Below, piece by piece: positions 32,064-40,799 of a stretch of 64,000 nucleotides of DNA. The DNA comes from an uncultured Prevotella sp. (GTDB lineage: Bacteria; Bacteroidota; Bacteroidia; Bacteroidales; Bacteroidaceae), in assembly GCA_946548085.1 (NCBI GenBank), contig CAMNPN010000111.1, forward strand, positions 62,001-126,000, read 5' to 3'. The number at the start of each line of letters is the position of its first letter. Positions within the stretch are counted from its first letter, which is position 1. The notes beneath the pieces were generated by a model that was not told where the DNA came from, made no database searches, and saw nothing but the letters and a program-made list of their open reading frames with translations. The position numbers and the translations under genes were made by a program.

Positions 32064-33002
32064 ATGAAGCAAATGACAAATCCATTAGTAAGCGTCATTA
32101 TACCGAACTACAATCACGCCAAATTCTTAAAAGAGAGGATTGAAAGCGTGCTTAACCAGACGTACAAGAACTTTGAAATCATTATTCTTGACGACAAGTC
32201 TACAGACGATAGTGTTGGTATCATTAAACAATATGCAGATAACAATTACGTTAAACATATTCTTATTAATGAAAAGAATAGTGGATCTCCTTTTAGACAA
32301 TGGCTAAAAGGGTTTGAATTAGCGAAAGGAGAACTAATTTGGATAGCAGAAAGCGATGATTCCTGCGAAAATAGTTTTCTTTATACACTTGTATCTGAAT
32401 TCAGGCAAAACAAAGAATGCGTTTTAGCTTTTTGCAAGTCGATCAAAATAGATTCTGGAGGAGAGAAAATAGGAGAAGAAGGTCTTGGAAAAAGTTTTCA
32501 CATGAATGGCACCACTTTTTTAAAAAAACATCTTTGCCGACAAAACTACATTGCTAATGCAAGTTCAGCCATCTTCAAAAAAAGCACACTAAATTTTATA
32601 GATCATTCATTTACAAATTATCGTGGCTGCGGTGATTGGATATTATGGATAGAAATATCTAACTATGGCAATATATCATACTGCAACACCCCATTAAATT
32701 ATTTTAGAATCCACAAAGCAAATACAACTCTAGAGCAAGCTTTTAGTGGTAAAAACGAAATGGAAGGAGTAAAAGTTTACAGATTCATGCGAGCAAAAAA
32801 ATACATTGGTTATAAAGAAGAATTAAGAGCCAGAATTTCTCACATATATTCTGTAAAATATGGGAAACAGCACTTGTTTTATAACCCAGAAGAAAGAAAA
32901 AACATTGTTGAGTCATGGAAAGAAAATATCATAATAAAATTTGTAACATGGATGATTTACATTATTCAAAGCAATATGAATGTTCAGATTATACGACGGT
33001 AA
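32064..33002 (+). CDS. GT2 family glycosyltransferase
   Basis: A 312-residue enzyme: VSVIIPNYNHAKFLKERIESVL, ILDDKSTDDS, and IWIAESDDSC as the metal site. The CGDWILWIEISNYG block near residue 190 is typical of a Bacteroidota GT2 subgroup. Visibly AT-rich compared with the ATPase gene just upstream, which suggests a different origin. An ATG three codons in is an alternative start. The 121-bp gap after it has no gene and no clear promoter. Confidence 0.87.
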   Translation: MKQMTNPLVSVIIPNYNHAKFLKERIESVLNQTYKNFEIIILDDKSTDDSVGIIKQYADNNYVKHILINEKNSGSPFRQWLKGFELAKGELIWIAESDDSCENSFLYTLVSEFRQNKECVLAFCKSIKIDSGGEKIGEEGLGKSFHMNGTTFLKKHLCRQNYIANASSAIFKKSTLNFIDHSFTNYRGCGDWILWIEISNYGNISYCNTPLNYFRIHKANTTLEQAFSGKNEMEGVKVYRFMRAKKYIGYKEELRARISHIYSVKYGKQHLFYNPEERKNIVESWKENIIIKFVTWMIYIIQSNMNVQIIRR

Positions 33003-33123
33003 ACATTATTCAGTTATCTTTAGCCTCTCAAAATAAATGTAAAAAAGCAATTAACTTATGTATAAATGCTCGCTTTTAAATTTCTAATTTGTAGTTTAGC
33101 TGGAAAATATAAAACATCAATTT

Positions 33124-34176
33124 ATGAACTATAAATATAAAGTAACAATTGGCATGCCAGTTTATGGTGTTGAAAAATATATCAGGAAATGCATGCTATC
33201 CGTTTTAAATCAAACGTTTAAAGAGGAATTTGAGATTCTTGCTGTTGACGATTTGGGGCCTGACAAGTCTGTTGAGATCATAAAAGAGTTACAAGCATCT
33301 CATCCCCGCGGGAATCGAATACGCATCATTTCACAGCCTCAAAACATGGGATGCTGGGCTGCGAGGAATCGAGTCCTTGAGGAGGCTCAAGGAGAGTATG
33401 TTTTCCTTTTGGATTCTGATGATTATATATCTGAGGACTGTATTGAAAAACTATATTCAGAAGCGATTAATCACAATGCAGAAGCCGTATATGGTTCTGT
33501 TTTGCCTGTTGACGATCAGGGGAATCCAAAAGATATCGGCCAAGATTATTTGAATCAGCCATACAAGGTGTTTCATGAAAAAGACGGTTTAGCAAGATTT
33601 GCCAATCAAGGATTGCATCCAACATTCAGGGATTATATTTGGAATACACTCATAAGACATGACTTTATTGACAAGAACAACATCCGATTCAAAAAAGCAA
33701 AGTTTTGTGATGATATGATTTGTAGCGCAGATATGACACCATTGGTAAACGATGCTGTTTTAATACCTGACTACACCTACTATTATGTTATACGAGAGAA
33801 TTCTCTATCGAACTATCAATACCGCAAGACCATTAAACTTGAGGAAATTAAAGAGTCATTTAGAGTTTATTCATATTTAAAGAATAAATGTCAAGAGTTG
33901 ACAGACAAAGATTATTTTGAAACACGGTGTACAAGAGGAATGATACTTATGTTTTATGCAGTTTGCGGTGCCCTTAAGAATAGAAAGAGAGTTCAACCAA
34001 AACTATCCAGTTCTATAATTAAGGAAGCGATAAGACATCCTTTGCCTCTGAACAAAATACTTCAATTCAAGAAGTATAGACTAATAAACTTGGGGTTTTA
34101 TTTAATCAGTGTATTACCGGCATCATTGTCTGCTTCTGTTTTATTTTTCATTGGAAAAAAGAAGCACTACATCTGA
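33124..34176 (+). CDS. GT2 family glycosyltransferase (tandem paralogue 1)
   Basis: A 350-residue GT2 enzyme: VTIGMPVYGVEKYIRKCMLSVL, AVDDLGPDKS, QNMGCWAARNRVLEEA and VFLLDSDDY. It ends with an amphipathic segment (LPASLSASVLFFIGKKKH). It is the first of three neighbouring paralogues that share HP(R/K)G, NMGCWAARN and F..KFxDD blocks and tails. The central DYIWNTLIRHDFI and KFCDDMICSADM blocks are likely acceptor-side. Confidence 0.88.
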   Translation: MNYKYKVTIGMPVYGVEKYIRKCMLSVLNQTFKEEFEILAVDDLGPDKSVEIIKELQASHPRGNRIRIISQPQNMGCWAARNRVLEEAQGEYVFLLDSDDYISEDCIEKLYSEAINHNAEAVYGSVLPVDDQGNPKDIGQDYLNQPYKVFHEKDGLARFANQGLHPTFRDYIWNTLIRHDFIDKNNIRFKKAKFCDDMICSADMTPLVNDAVLIPDYTYYYVIRENSLSNYQYRKTIKLEEIKESFRVYSYLKNKCQELTDKDYFETRCTRGMILMFYAVCGALKNRKRVQPKLSSSIIKEAIRHPLPLNKILQFKKYRLINLGFYLISVLPASLSASVLFFIGKKKHYI

Positions 34177-34188
34177 TAGCATTTTTAT

Positions 34189-35265
34189 ATGAAATTAATA
34201 AGGACAATGGACAATAACGAACGATATATCATCTCCGTCGGAATCCCTGTTTATAACGTAGGCAAATATATTCAAAAATGTATTTTGTCTGTGTTGAATC
34301 AGACATTTGCTGGGGCTTTTGAAATTATAGTTGTTGACGACCAAAGTCCAGACAACTCCATCGATATTGTCAAAGAGTTGCAAGATTTACATCCCAAGGG
34401 TAATAGGATCAAGATTTTCATGCAGCCAAACAATATGGGATGTTGGGCTGCAAGAAACAAAGTATTACAAGAAGCAAAAGGGAAATATCTTTTCTTTTTG
34501 GATGCAGACGATTATATTGCACCAGACGCATTAGAAAAGTTATATAAATATGCGGAAGCATATGATGCAGAAGCAGTCTACGGATCTGTGTTTTCTGTCA
34601 ACGAGAAGGGAGAACACATCTCCTTTAGTCAAGGAGACATGAAACTTCCACTCAAAGTACTGATAGGCAAAGACAAATTAGCTTCTTTCGCAAATCTAAA
34701 TACACATCCGACACTCTATAATTTTATATGGAACGTTCTGCTCCGAAAGGATTTCATAAGTAAAAACAATCTACAATTTAAAGAGACTCGTTTTGCTGAT
34801 GATATCCTTTTTGAAACTGACATGCAACCTCTGATAGAAAAGGCTGTTCTTATACCTGATGAAACATACTTCTATGTTATAAGAGAAGGATCTCTTTCAA
34901 ACTTTCAAAAAAGGCAGCATATAGAACGATCTGAAATAGAGCAATATTTCCATGTTTATACTTATATAAAAGAACAGGTTAGAGAATTAAAAAGCAAGCA
35001 ATACTATGAGACTCGATGTGTCAAAGTTATGAAATATATGTTTTTCATCGTGTGTGGAGCCATACATAATCATGACAAAATAGCACCTAAGTTAACTAAC
35101 ACTATGATTAGAGACGCCATGAAACACCCAGTTGGTTTTTCTGAATTGATTAGATTCAAACGATATAAAGCTGTAAATATCGGATTCTGGTTGATTGGTG
35201 CATTACCACCTGTGGTTTCAGTATTCATCATTAAAGCCATTGGGAGATGGAAGCATCTGATATAA
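34189..35265 (+). CDS. GT2 family glycosyltransferase (tandem paralogue 2)
   Basis: A 358-residue enzyme: ISVGIPVYNVGKYIQKCILSVL, VVDDQSPDNS, NNMGCWAARNKVLQEA and LFFLDADDY. A second ATG at 34207 (MDNNERY) is an equally good start. It follows paralogue 1 by 12 bp. The order of motifs is identical to its neighbours; differences concentrate between residues 120 and 200, where acceptor choice would be made. It overlaps paralogue 3 by 19 bp. Confidence 0.88.
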   Translation: MKLIRTMDNNERYIISVGIPVYNVGKYIQKCILSVLNQTFAGAFEIIVVDDQSPDNSIDIVKELQDLHPKGNRIKIFMQPNNMGCWAARNKVLQEAKGKYLFFLDADDYIAPDALEKLYKYAEAYDAEAVYGSVFSVNEKGEHISFSQGDMKLPLKVLIGKDKLASFANLNTHPTLYNFIWNVLLRKDFISKNNLQFKETRFADDILFETDMQPLIEKAVLIPDETYFYVIREGSLSNFQKRQHIERSEIEQYFHVYTYIKEQVRELKSKQYYETRCVKVMKYMFFIVCGAIHNHDKIAPKLTNTMIRDAMKHPVGFSELIRFKRYKAVNIGFWLIGALPPVVSVFIIKAIGRWKHLI

Positions 35266-36317
35266 AACATCCTTGTCAGGTTAGCGTTGGTATGCCCGTC
35301 TGGTGTGTAGAAAAATATATCAGACGCTGTTTGCTGTCTGTGCTCGATCAAGATTTCGACGACATGGAGGTGTTGGTTGTGAATGACTGTACCCCTGATA
35401 AGTCCGTCGACATTGTTAAGGAAATAGCCGCCAGTCATCCAAAAGGGATTAAAGTCAGGGTCATTCATCAGCCTCAGAACATGGGGTGTTGGGCTGCAAG
35501 AAACAAGATATTAGAAGAAGCCAGAGGCAAATATATCCTACTCATTGACAGTGATGACTATTTCGCGGAAGACGCTATTCCTGCTTTATATAAAGAGGCT
35601 GAACGGACCAACGCAGAAATCACATATGGTTCCATTGCTGTTGTGGACGAGGATGGGAATCCCATTCCCAATAGCGGCGTACAAGGCATTCAGCAAAAAG
35701 ATTTCGTCCTGATTGGCGAAGACAAGTTAGCATCGTATGCCAACGACAACATACATGTACTGAAACTACATAACTTTATTTGGAACAGCCTGATTCGAGC
35801 AGATTTTATCAAAAAGAACCATCTGAGATTTAGGAAAACCAAATTCTGGGATGATGTACTCTTTAACGCAGACATGCAACCCCTCGTCCAGTCTGCTGCT
35901 TTTTTATCAAAAGTCACTTATAACTATGTGATTAGAGATGATTCGCTTTCAAATTATCAGGCAAGAGACGTCATTAACATTACAGAAATCAGACAGCACC
36001 TCTCCAACCAGTCCTATCTGAAGGAACAAAGCATTTCTTTGAAAGGGAAACCATATTTCGAAACGCGGGTTACCAAGATGATGATGAACACGTTTTATAC
36101 CATCATTGGTATCATCAGAAACTGGGCAAAACTGTCTGAAGATATCAGCAGTGGCGAGATTCGGCAAGCCATCAAACATCCACTTGGAGTAATGGATATC
36201 ATGAGATTTAGAAAATTTAGAGGAACAAACCTCCTATTTTGGCTGATTGGAATAATGCCTGCCACAATGTCGTTTGCAACCATCCAGGCCATCGGTAAAA
36301 TAAAGAAACTCACGTAA
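35247..36317 (+). CDS. GT2 family glycosyltransferase (tandem paralogue 3)
   Basis: A 356-residue enzyme: VSVGMPVWCVEKYIRRCLLSVL, VVNDCTPDKS, QNMGCWAARNKILEEA and ILLIDSDDY. It is more GC-rich in its 3' half than paralogues 1 and 2. The C-terminal amphipathic segment (GIMPATMSFATIQAIGKIKKL) is kept. It ends 1 bp before the double-GT4 gene, so the two are surely co-transcribed. Confidence 0.88.
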   Translation: MEASDIKHPCQVSVGMPVWCVEKYIRRCLLSVLDQDFDDMEVLVVNDCTPDKSVDIVKEIAASHPKGIKVRVIHQPQNMGCWAARNKILEEARGKYILLIDSDDYFAEDAIPALYKEAERTNAEITYGSIAVVDEDGNPIPNSGVQGIQQKDFVLIGEDKLASYANDNIHVLKLHNFIWNSLIRADFIKKNHLRFRKTKFWDDVLFNADMQPLVQSAAFLSKVTYNYVIRDDSLSNYQARDVINITEIRQHLSNQSYLKEQSISLKGKPYFETRVTKMMMNTFYTIIGIIRNWAKLSEDISSGEIRQAIKHPLGVMDIMRFRKFRGTNLLFWLIGIMPATMSFATIQAIGKIKKLT

Positions 36318-36318
36318 A

Positions 36319-38610
36319 ATGAACATACTCTTCCTCATATTCCACGGATTTGATCCGAATAACGGCATCAGCAAGAAGATAAGCTACCAGCTGGAAGCCT
36401 TCAAGGCCAATGGTCATGAAGCCCACCTCTGCTATATAGATGAAAGCTTTTCGAAAAGACGAATTGCGGATGACACAGTTATTGCGGACTATGGAAACGG
36501 AACAAAGGGTAAAATCCTGAAAAGAACAGAATTCGGGTCTATCGTTGACTATGCCATCAAAGAAGGAATTGAATTCGTGTACATCCGTTCTAACCATAAT
36601 GCCAACCCGTTTACCATGCACATGGTGAGACGAATGAGGAAGGCCGGAATGAAGGTGGTGATGGAGATACCAACCTACCCGTATGACCAGGAGTATTTCA
36701 ACAGATCAATGCGCCGGCAACTGATCCAAGACAAGCTGTTCAGAAATCTCTTTGCAAAAGAATTAGATGCCATCGTTACCTTCTCTGAGGAAGATGTCAT
36801 CTTCGGACAGCAGACCATCCGTATCTCCAACGGGATAGATTTTAACTCGGTCAGGCTGAAAAGAAAGAGTCTGCATCCCGCCGATGAGCTACATCTCATC
36901 GGTGTGGCAGAGATTCACAGATGGCATGGTTTCGACAGAGTCATTAAAGGACTGGCAAACTATTATGCAATACCCCGAGATGTGAAAGTGTACTTCCATG
37001 TGGTGGGATACTTCTTCTCACCTGTAGAAGAAGCAGAAATCACAGAAATTATTAGAAAGCGTCATCTGGAGCCATACGTCATCTTATACGGCAAGAAACA
37101 TGGAGAAGAGCTGGACGAGATTTTCGACCAATGCGACTTTGGTATCGGCAGTTTGGGCAGACATCGTGTGGGCATCGAACATATCAAGACACTCAAGAAC
37201 CGCGAGTATGCTGCCAGAGGCATTCCCTTCGTGTATTCAGAGACGGATTCTGACTTTGACGAGAAGCCATACGTGCTGAAGGCGCCCGCAGACGAAACTG
37301 CTATCAATATAGAAGACATCATCAACTTCTATCAGCAACTCTCCATCAGTCCACAACAGATCAGAGACTCCATAGCAGAACTGTCGTGGAAGCACCAGAT
37401 GGGAAAGGTGATTGACGCACTCTACCCAAAACAGGGAAATCGGCAACATACACGTATTGCCTATTGCATCCCCTCGTTGGATCACTCTGGAGGCATGGAA
37501 AGGGTCTTGACCACCAAGGCCAACTATCTGGCAGAGCAGATGGGTTATGATGTCAGCATTATCATCACTGACGACAAGGGGACAAAGCCCTATTTCCCTC
37601 TCTCTGAGAGAATCCATGTCGTTCAACTGGATGTCAACATCGACAATCTGTGGCAATACCCGACATGGAAGAGGCTGTATCTATACCGAAAGAAGATGAG
37701 TCTTTATAAACGAAGACTGGAACAATGCCTAAAACTCATAAAGCCCGACATTACCATCTCTCTATTGAGAAGGGAAATCAACTTCCTCTGTGACATCAAA
37801 GACGGGAGTGCAAAATTGGGTGAGATCCATTTTGGACGTTACAAGTACAGAGAAGCGAACTTTAATTTTCTACCAGGTTTTGTGAACCAATGGATCACCA
37901 ACCGCTGGATGGCTCAACTGGATAAGAAGGTAAAACTGTTAGATAGGTTTGTTGTACTAACCCATGAAGATGCAACCTATTGGAAAGGACTTTCTAACTT
38001 GACGGTAATCCCAAATCCTATCACAATTGAACAAGGACTGTTATCAGACTGCTCTGCAAAACGAGTTATAGCCGTAGGTAGATATACACACCAAAAGGGC
38101 TTTGATTTACTGATTCAAGCCTGGAAGATTGTAAATGAAAAACATCCCGATTGGATATTAAATATCTATGGCGGGGGTAAAAGAGAAGACCTACAACCTT
38201 TAGTGGAAGAACGAGGACTTGGAAATGGCCTTACACTTAATGGCCCCGTCAACAATATCAGGGAGAAATACTTAGAGAGTTCGATTTTCGTTCTCAGCTC
38301 ACGTTTTGAAGGATTGCCGTTGGTACTGATGGAAGCCATGTCAACAGGACTTCCTCCTGTCTCATTCACTTGTCCGTGTGGTCCAAGAGACATTATCCAC
38401 GACGGTGAAGATGGGATCCTATGCCCAAACGGCGACATTGAGCAATTAGCCGCAGGCATCTGCCGACTCATTGAGGATGAACAACTGAGAAAAGAGATGG
38501 GGCGAAAGGCGGCACAGAATATCCAACGCTATACTATTGACCAAATCATGAAACAATGGGATGAATTATTCCAGGAAATAGTCAAAAAGAATCGCGCTGA
38601 TAATACCTGA
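36319..38610 (+). CDS. Fusion of two GT4-type glycosyltransferases
   Basis: A 763-residue protein with two GT-B units. Unit 1 (residues 1 to ~372) opens ILFLIFHGFDPNNGISKKISYQ and has HRWHGFDRVIKGL and FGIGSLGRHRVG, a less typical GT4. Unit 2 (~378-763) is a standard GT4: IAYCIPSLDHSGGMERVL, VIAVGRYTHQKGFDLL, VLSSRFEGLPLVLMEAMSTG and GPRDIIHDGEDGILC. Unit 2 is a close paralogue of the GT4 at 29176, down to the LRREINFL segment. The fusion could add two sugars in succession. The last 29 bp overlap the convergent GT8 gene. Confidence 0.88.
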   Translation: MNILFLIFHGFDPNNGISKKISYQLEAFKANGHEAHLCYIDESFSKRRIADDTVIADYGNGTKGKILKRTEFGSIVDYAIKEGIEFVYIRSNHNANPFTMHMVRRMRKAGMKVVMEIPTYPYDQEYFNRSMRRQLIQDKLFRNLFAKELDAIVTFSEEDVIFGQQTIRISNGIDFNSVRLKRKSLHPADELHLIGVAEIHRWHGFDRVIKGLANYYAIPRDVKVYFHVVGYFFSPVEEAEITEIIRKRHLEPYVILYGKKHGEELDEIFDQCDFGIGSLGRHRVGIEHIKTLKNREYAARGIPFVYSETDSDFDEKPYVLKAPADETAINIEDIINFYQQLSISPQQIRDSIAELSWKHQMGKVIDALYPKQGNRQHTRIAYCIPSLDHSGGMERVLTTKANYLAEQMGYDVSIIITDDKGTKPYFPLSERIHVVQLDVNIDNLWQYPTWKRLYLYRKKMSLYKRRLEQCLKLIKPDITISLLRREINFLCDIKDGSAKLGEIHFGRYKYREANFNFLPGFVNQWITNRWMAQLDKKVKLLDRFVVLTHEDATYWKGLSNLTVIPNPITIEQGLLSDCSAKRVIAVGRYTHQKGFDLLIQAWKIVNEKHPDWILNIYGGGKREDLQPLVEERGLGNGLTLNGPVNNIREKYLESSIFVLSSRFEGLPLVLMEAMSTGLPPVSFTCPCGPRDIIHDGEDGILCPNGDIEQLAAGICRLIEDEQLRKEMGRKAAQNIQRYTIDQIMKQWDELFQEIVKKNRADNT

Positions 38611-39547
38611 AAAAAGGATCGAAATAGCTGGCGTGGAAATGCAGATCGCGACGGCGGATACACACAAGAAGATTTCTCAAGCGACTCTTCAATGGAATAT
38701 GGAGGCGCTTCAAGGGAACGTCTTTCCATGGCGTCATCTGACGATACTTCTCAAAATAGTCCTTGAGAGGGTGATAGGCATTGCGATACCATGGTTTTTC
38801 CGGTCCTGTATAATGAATGATAACAGGATGAAGGAAAGCCTCCTTGACCTCCTCAATGAGACGGAAATGCAGATACCGGAAACGGTCATAATACATGTGT
38901 ATTGTCTGAAGGTTGAAACGGATAGGCAGTTCTCTCTTACAACGACGGAACACATAGTTCAACACATCCTGATCATGATACTTCAGATGATCCTTTGCCT
39001 CCTTAGCATAAGCCACAAATTCTTTCATCACATCATGATCACGCCAGTAGTTCAGGTTGATGAGCAATACGCCTGAATTGAATATACCGAGTCCGACCTC
39101 ATAACCAATACGGTTCGTCTCATGAATGTCCTGATGAAAACAATCTGGCACAGCACAGACAGCAACATCGCTGACATCTGTATTCCATAATTCTCGGATA
39201 CTGTCACAGATGACCATATCAACATCAAGGTAGAGAACCTTCTCCAAATTCTGAGGCAAGACGTCCATGACGAAGAGCCGGAAATAAGCCTCCTTTGTGA
39301 TAAAGGACTCCTGGAAGGGCAGTCCTACCGGGAAATCTTCAGTTCGAACATCCTTCATACTATAGAAACGGATGGTCTGATGATATCTTGTCGCCAACTC
39401 TTCCAAAGGTTTCACGCAATGGTTTCCACCCTCGCCCAATAAGGCATGAATGATTATCTGATCCTCTTTGTTGTTTTCAAAGAGGGAGCATAACATCACG
39501 CCTGCCGGCATCAGATATCGCTCATTGACGGAAATGACTATATCCAT
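38582..39547 (-). CDS. GT8 family glycosyltransferase
   Basis: A 321-residue enzyme; ATG 39547 (MDIVISVNERYLMP) is fixed by the promoter at 39557-39588. GT8 features: ISVNERYLMPAGVMLCSL, the metal site VLYLDVDMVI near residue 100, FNSGVLLINLNYWR, and the C-terminal HYTGPEKPW. GT8 enzymes are retaining and usually add galactose or glucose in lipopolysaccharide or glycan cores. It is oriented opposite to its neighbours and overlaps the GT4 fusion gene by 29 bp at the 3' end, which suggests a later insertion or inversion. Confidence 0.9.
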   Translation of the reverse strand: MDIVISVNERYLMPAGVMLCSLFENNKEDQIIIHALLGEGGNHCVKPLEELATRYHQTIRFYSMKDVRTEDFPVGLPFQESFITKEAYFRLFVMDVLPQNLEKVLYLDVDMVICDSIRELWNTDVSDVAVCAVPDCFHQDIHETNRIGYEVGLGIFNSGVLLINLNYWRDHDVMKEFVAYAKEAKDHLKYHDQDVLNYVFRRCKRELPIRFNLQTIHMYYDRFRYLHFRLIEEVKEAFLHPVIIHYTGPEKPWYRNAYHPLKDYFEKYRQMTPWKDVPLKRLHIPLKSRLRNLLVCIRRRDLHFHASYFDPFFRYYQRDSF

Positions 39548-39556
39548 ATTTCTTTG

Positions 39557-39588
39557 CAAAAATACTAAAAAAGTTTGGAACAATCAAG
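39557..39588 (-). promoter_or_regulatory. Promoter for the GT8 gene
   Basis: Minus strand -33 CTTG (complement of 39585-39588, one mismatch), 20 bp, -7 TATTTTTG (complement of 39557-39564). ATG at 39547 is 9 nt beyond. It interleaves with the divergent promoter at 39574-39605. Confidence 0.6.
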
Positions 39589-39605
39589 AATTAATACTAA
39601 TTTTG
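39574..39605 (+). promoter_or_regulatory. Promoter for the GT4 gene at 39,623
   Basis: -33 TTTG (39574-39577), 20 bp, -7 TAATTTTG (39598-39605). ATG at 39623 is 17 nt beyond. Confidence 0.7.
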
Positions 39606-39622
39606 CAGAAAATAAGCAGAAA

Positions 39623-40792
39623 ATGAAGAAATTATGCTTTCTGGTAGACAGTATCTTCACCGTTGGAGGGGTTCAAAGGGTAACAGCAGTCATTGCCGGA
39701 GCCTTGAGCAAGGACTATGATGTGACCATCGTGACCTTTGACGGCCCAGATAAGAAAGACCTGTCTATGTACCAATTAGGTGATTACCATCTTCATTATC
39801 AGTTTATATCTTATCCCGGTGTCAGTCCTACTAAAAACAAACTGTGCAAAGCATATAGTTATCTGTATAGAAAGATACTCCCCAAGTGTGGACTCACCTC
39901 AGACCTCTATGCACACAGTTCTTTTCCAAAAGAACGGCGCAAGGCTCTTGCAAAGGTTCTCATGGAAAAGCAATTCGACGTCGTCATAGGAGTGCATGCT
40001 TTCCTCGCCATACGACTGGCAACGATCAAGAAAGAACTGAGAGGTACAAAGGCAATCGGATGGATTCATAACTCCTTCGATGCCTTACTCAGAGAAGGAT
40101 CCCCCTATTTAGGAACAGAACTGAAATACCACTACGGCAGACAACTCCAAAAACTGGATGACGTGGTGGTGCTCTATCAGCAGGATGCCGAAATGTATCA
40201 ACAGGCTTTCGGTTTCAAGCCTACTTCTATCTATAATCCGTTAACATTGAAGCCGGGTCCCCGATCTGATGGACAACAAAAGAAATTCTTAGCGGTAGGA
40301 CGTTTCTCGCCCAAGCACAAAGGATTCGACTTGCTCATTCTGGCTTTTGCCCTTTTTGCGAAGAAGAATCAGGCATGGCAATTGGATATCGTAGGCGATG
40401 GTGCAGAAAAAGAGTTGCTGACAAAGATGATTATAAATAACAAATTAGAGAACCGTATCACACTCCATCCTTTCACCAACGAAATCCAGAAGTTCTACTC
40501 ATCTGCCAGTGTCTATGTGCTCAGTTCACGATGGGAAGGCATGCCGTTAGTATTGGTAGAAGCCATGTCGCATGGTCTACCCATCATCGCTTCAGATATT
40601 CCAACTTGTCAAGAGGTTCTGGGTGATTTCGGCCTGTTCTTTAAAAATGGGGATCTTCAAGAATTAGCCCAGCGCCTGGAAGACGCCACCCACTTGGACT
40701 GGCAAAAGAAATCGGACGAGGCCATCACAATTGCCCAACGATTTGACATCAACCAAATCGCCGGACAATGGAAACAACTTATAGAGAGATAA
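39623..40792 (+). CDS. GT4 family glycosyltransferase
   Basis: A 389-residue GT-B enzyme from ATG 39623 (MKKLCFLVDSIFTVGGVQRV). C-terminal domain: FLAVGRFSPKHKGFDLLILAF, VLSSRWEGMPLVLVEAMSHGLPII, and DIPTCQEVLGDFGLFF. The GGVQRV and SxRWEGMP motifs place it with capsule and O-antigen galactosyl- or N-acetylhexosaminyltransferases of GT4, but donor choice is not readable. It is a single-gene unit with its own promoter, convergent with the Glf gene 8 bp away. Confidence 0.9.
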   Translation: MKKLCFLVDSIFTVGGVQRVTAVIAGALSKDYDVTIVTFDGPDKKDLSMYQLGDYHLHYQFISYPGVSPTKNKLCKAYSYLYRKILPKCGLTSDLYAHSSFPKERRKALAKVLMEKQFDVVIGVHAFLAIRLATIKKELRGTKAIGWIHNSFDALLREGSPYLGTELKYHYGRQLQKLDDVVVLYQQDAEMYQQAFGFKPTSIYNPLTLKPGPRSDGQQKKFLAVGRFSPKHKGFDLLILAFALFAKKNQAWQLDIVGDGAEKELLTKMIINNKLENRITLHPFTNEIQKFYSSASVYVLSSRWEGMPLVLVEAMSHGLPIIASDIPTCQEVLGDFGLFFKNGDLQELAQRLEDATHLDWQKKSDEAITIAQRFDINQIAGQWKQLIER

Positions 40793-40799
40793 GCCGATA

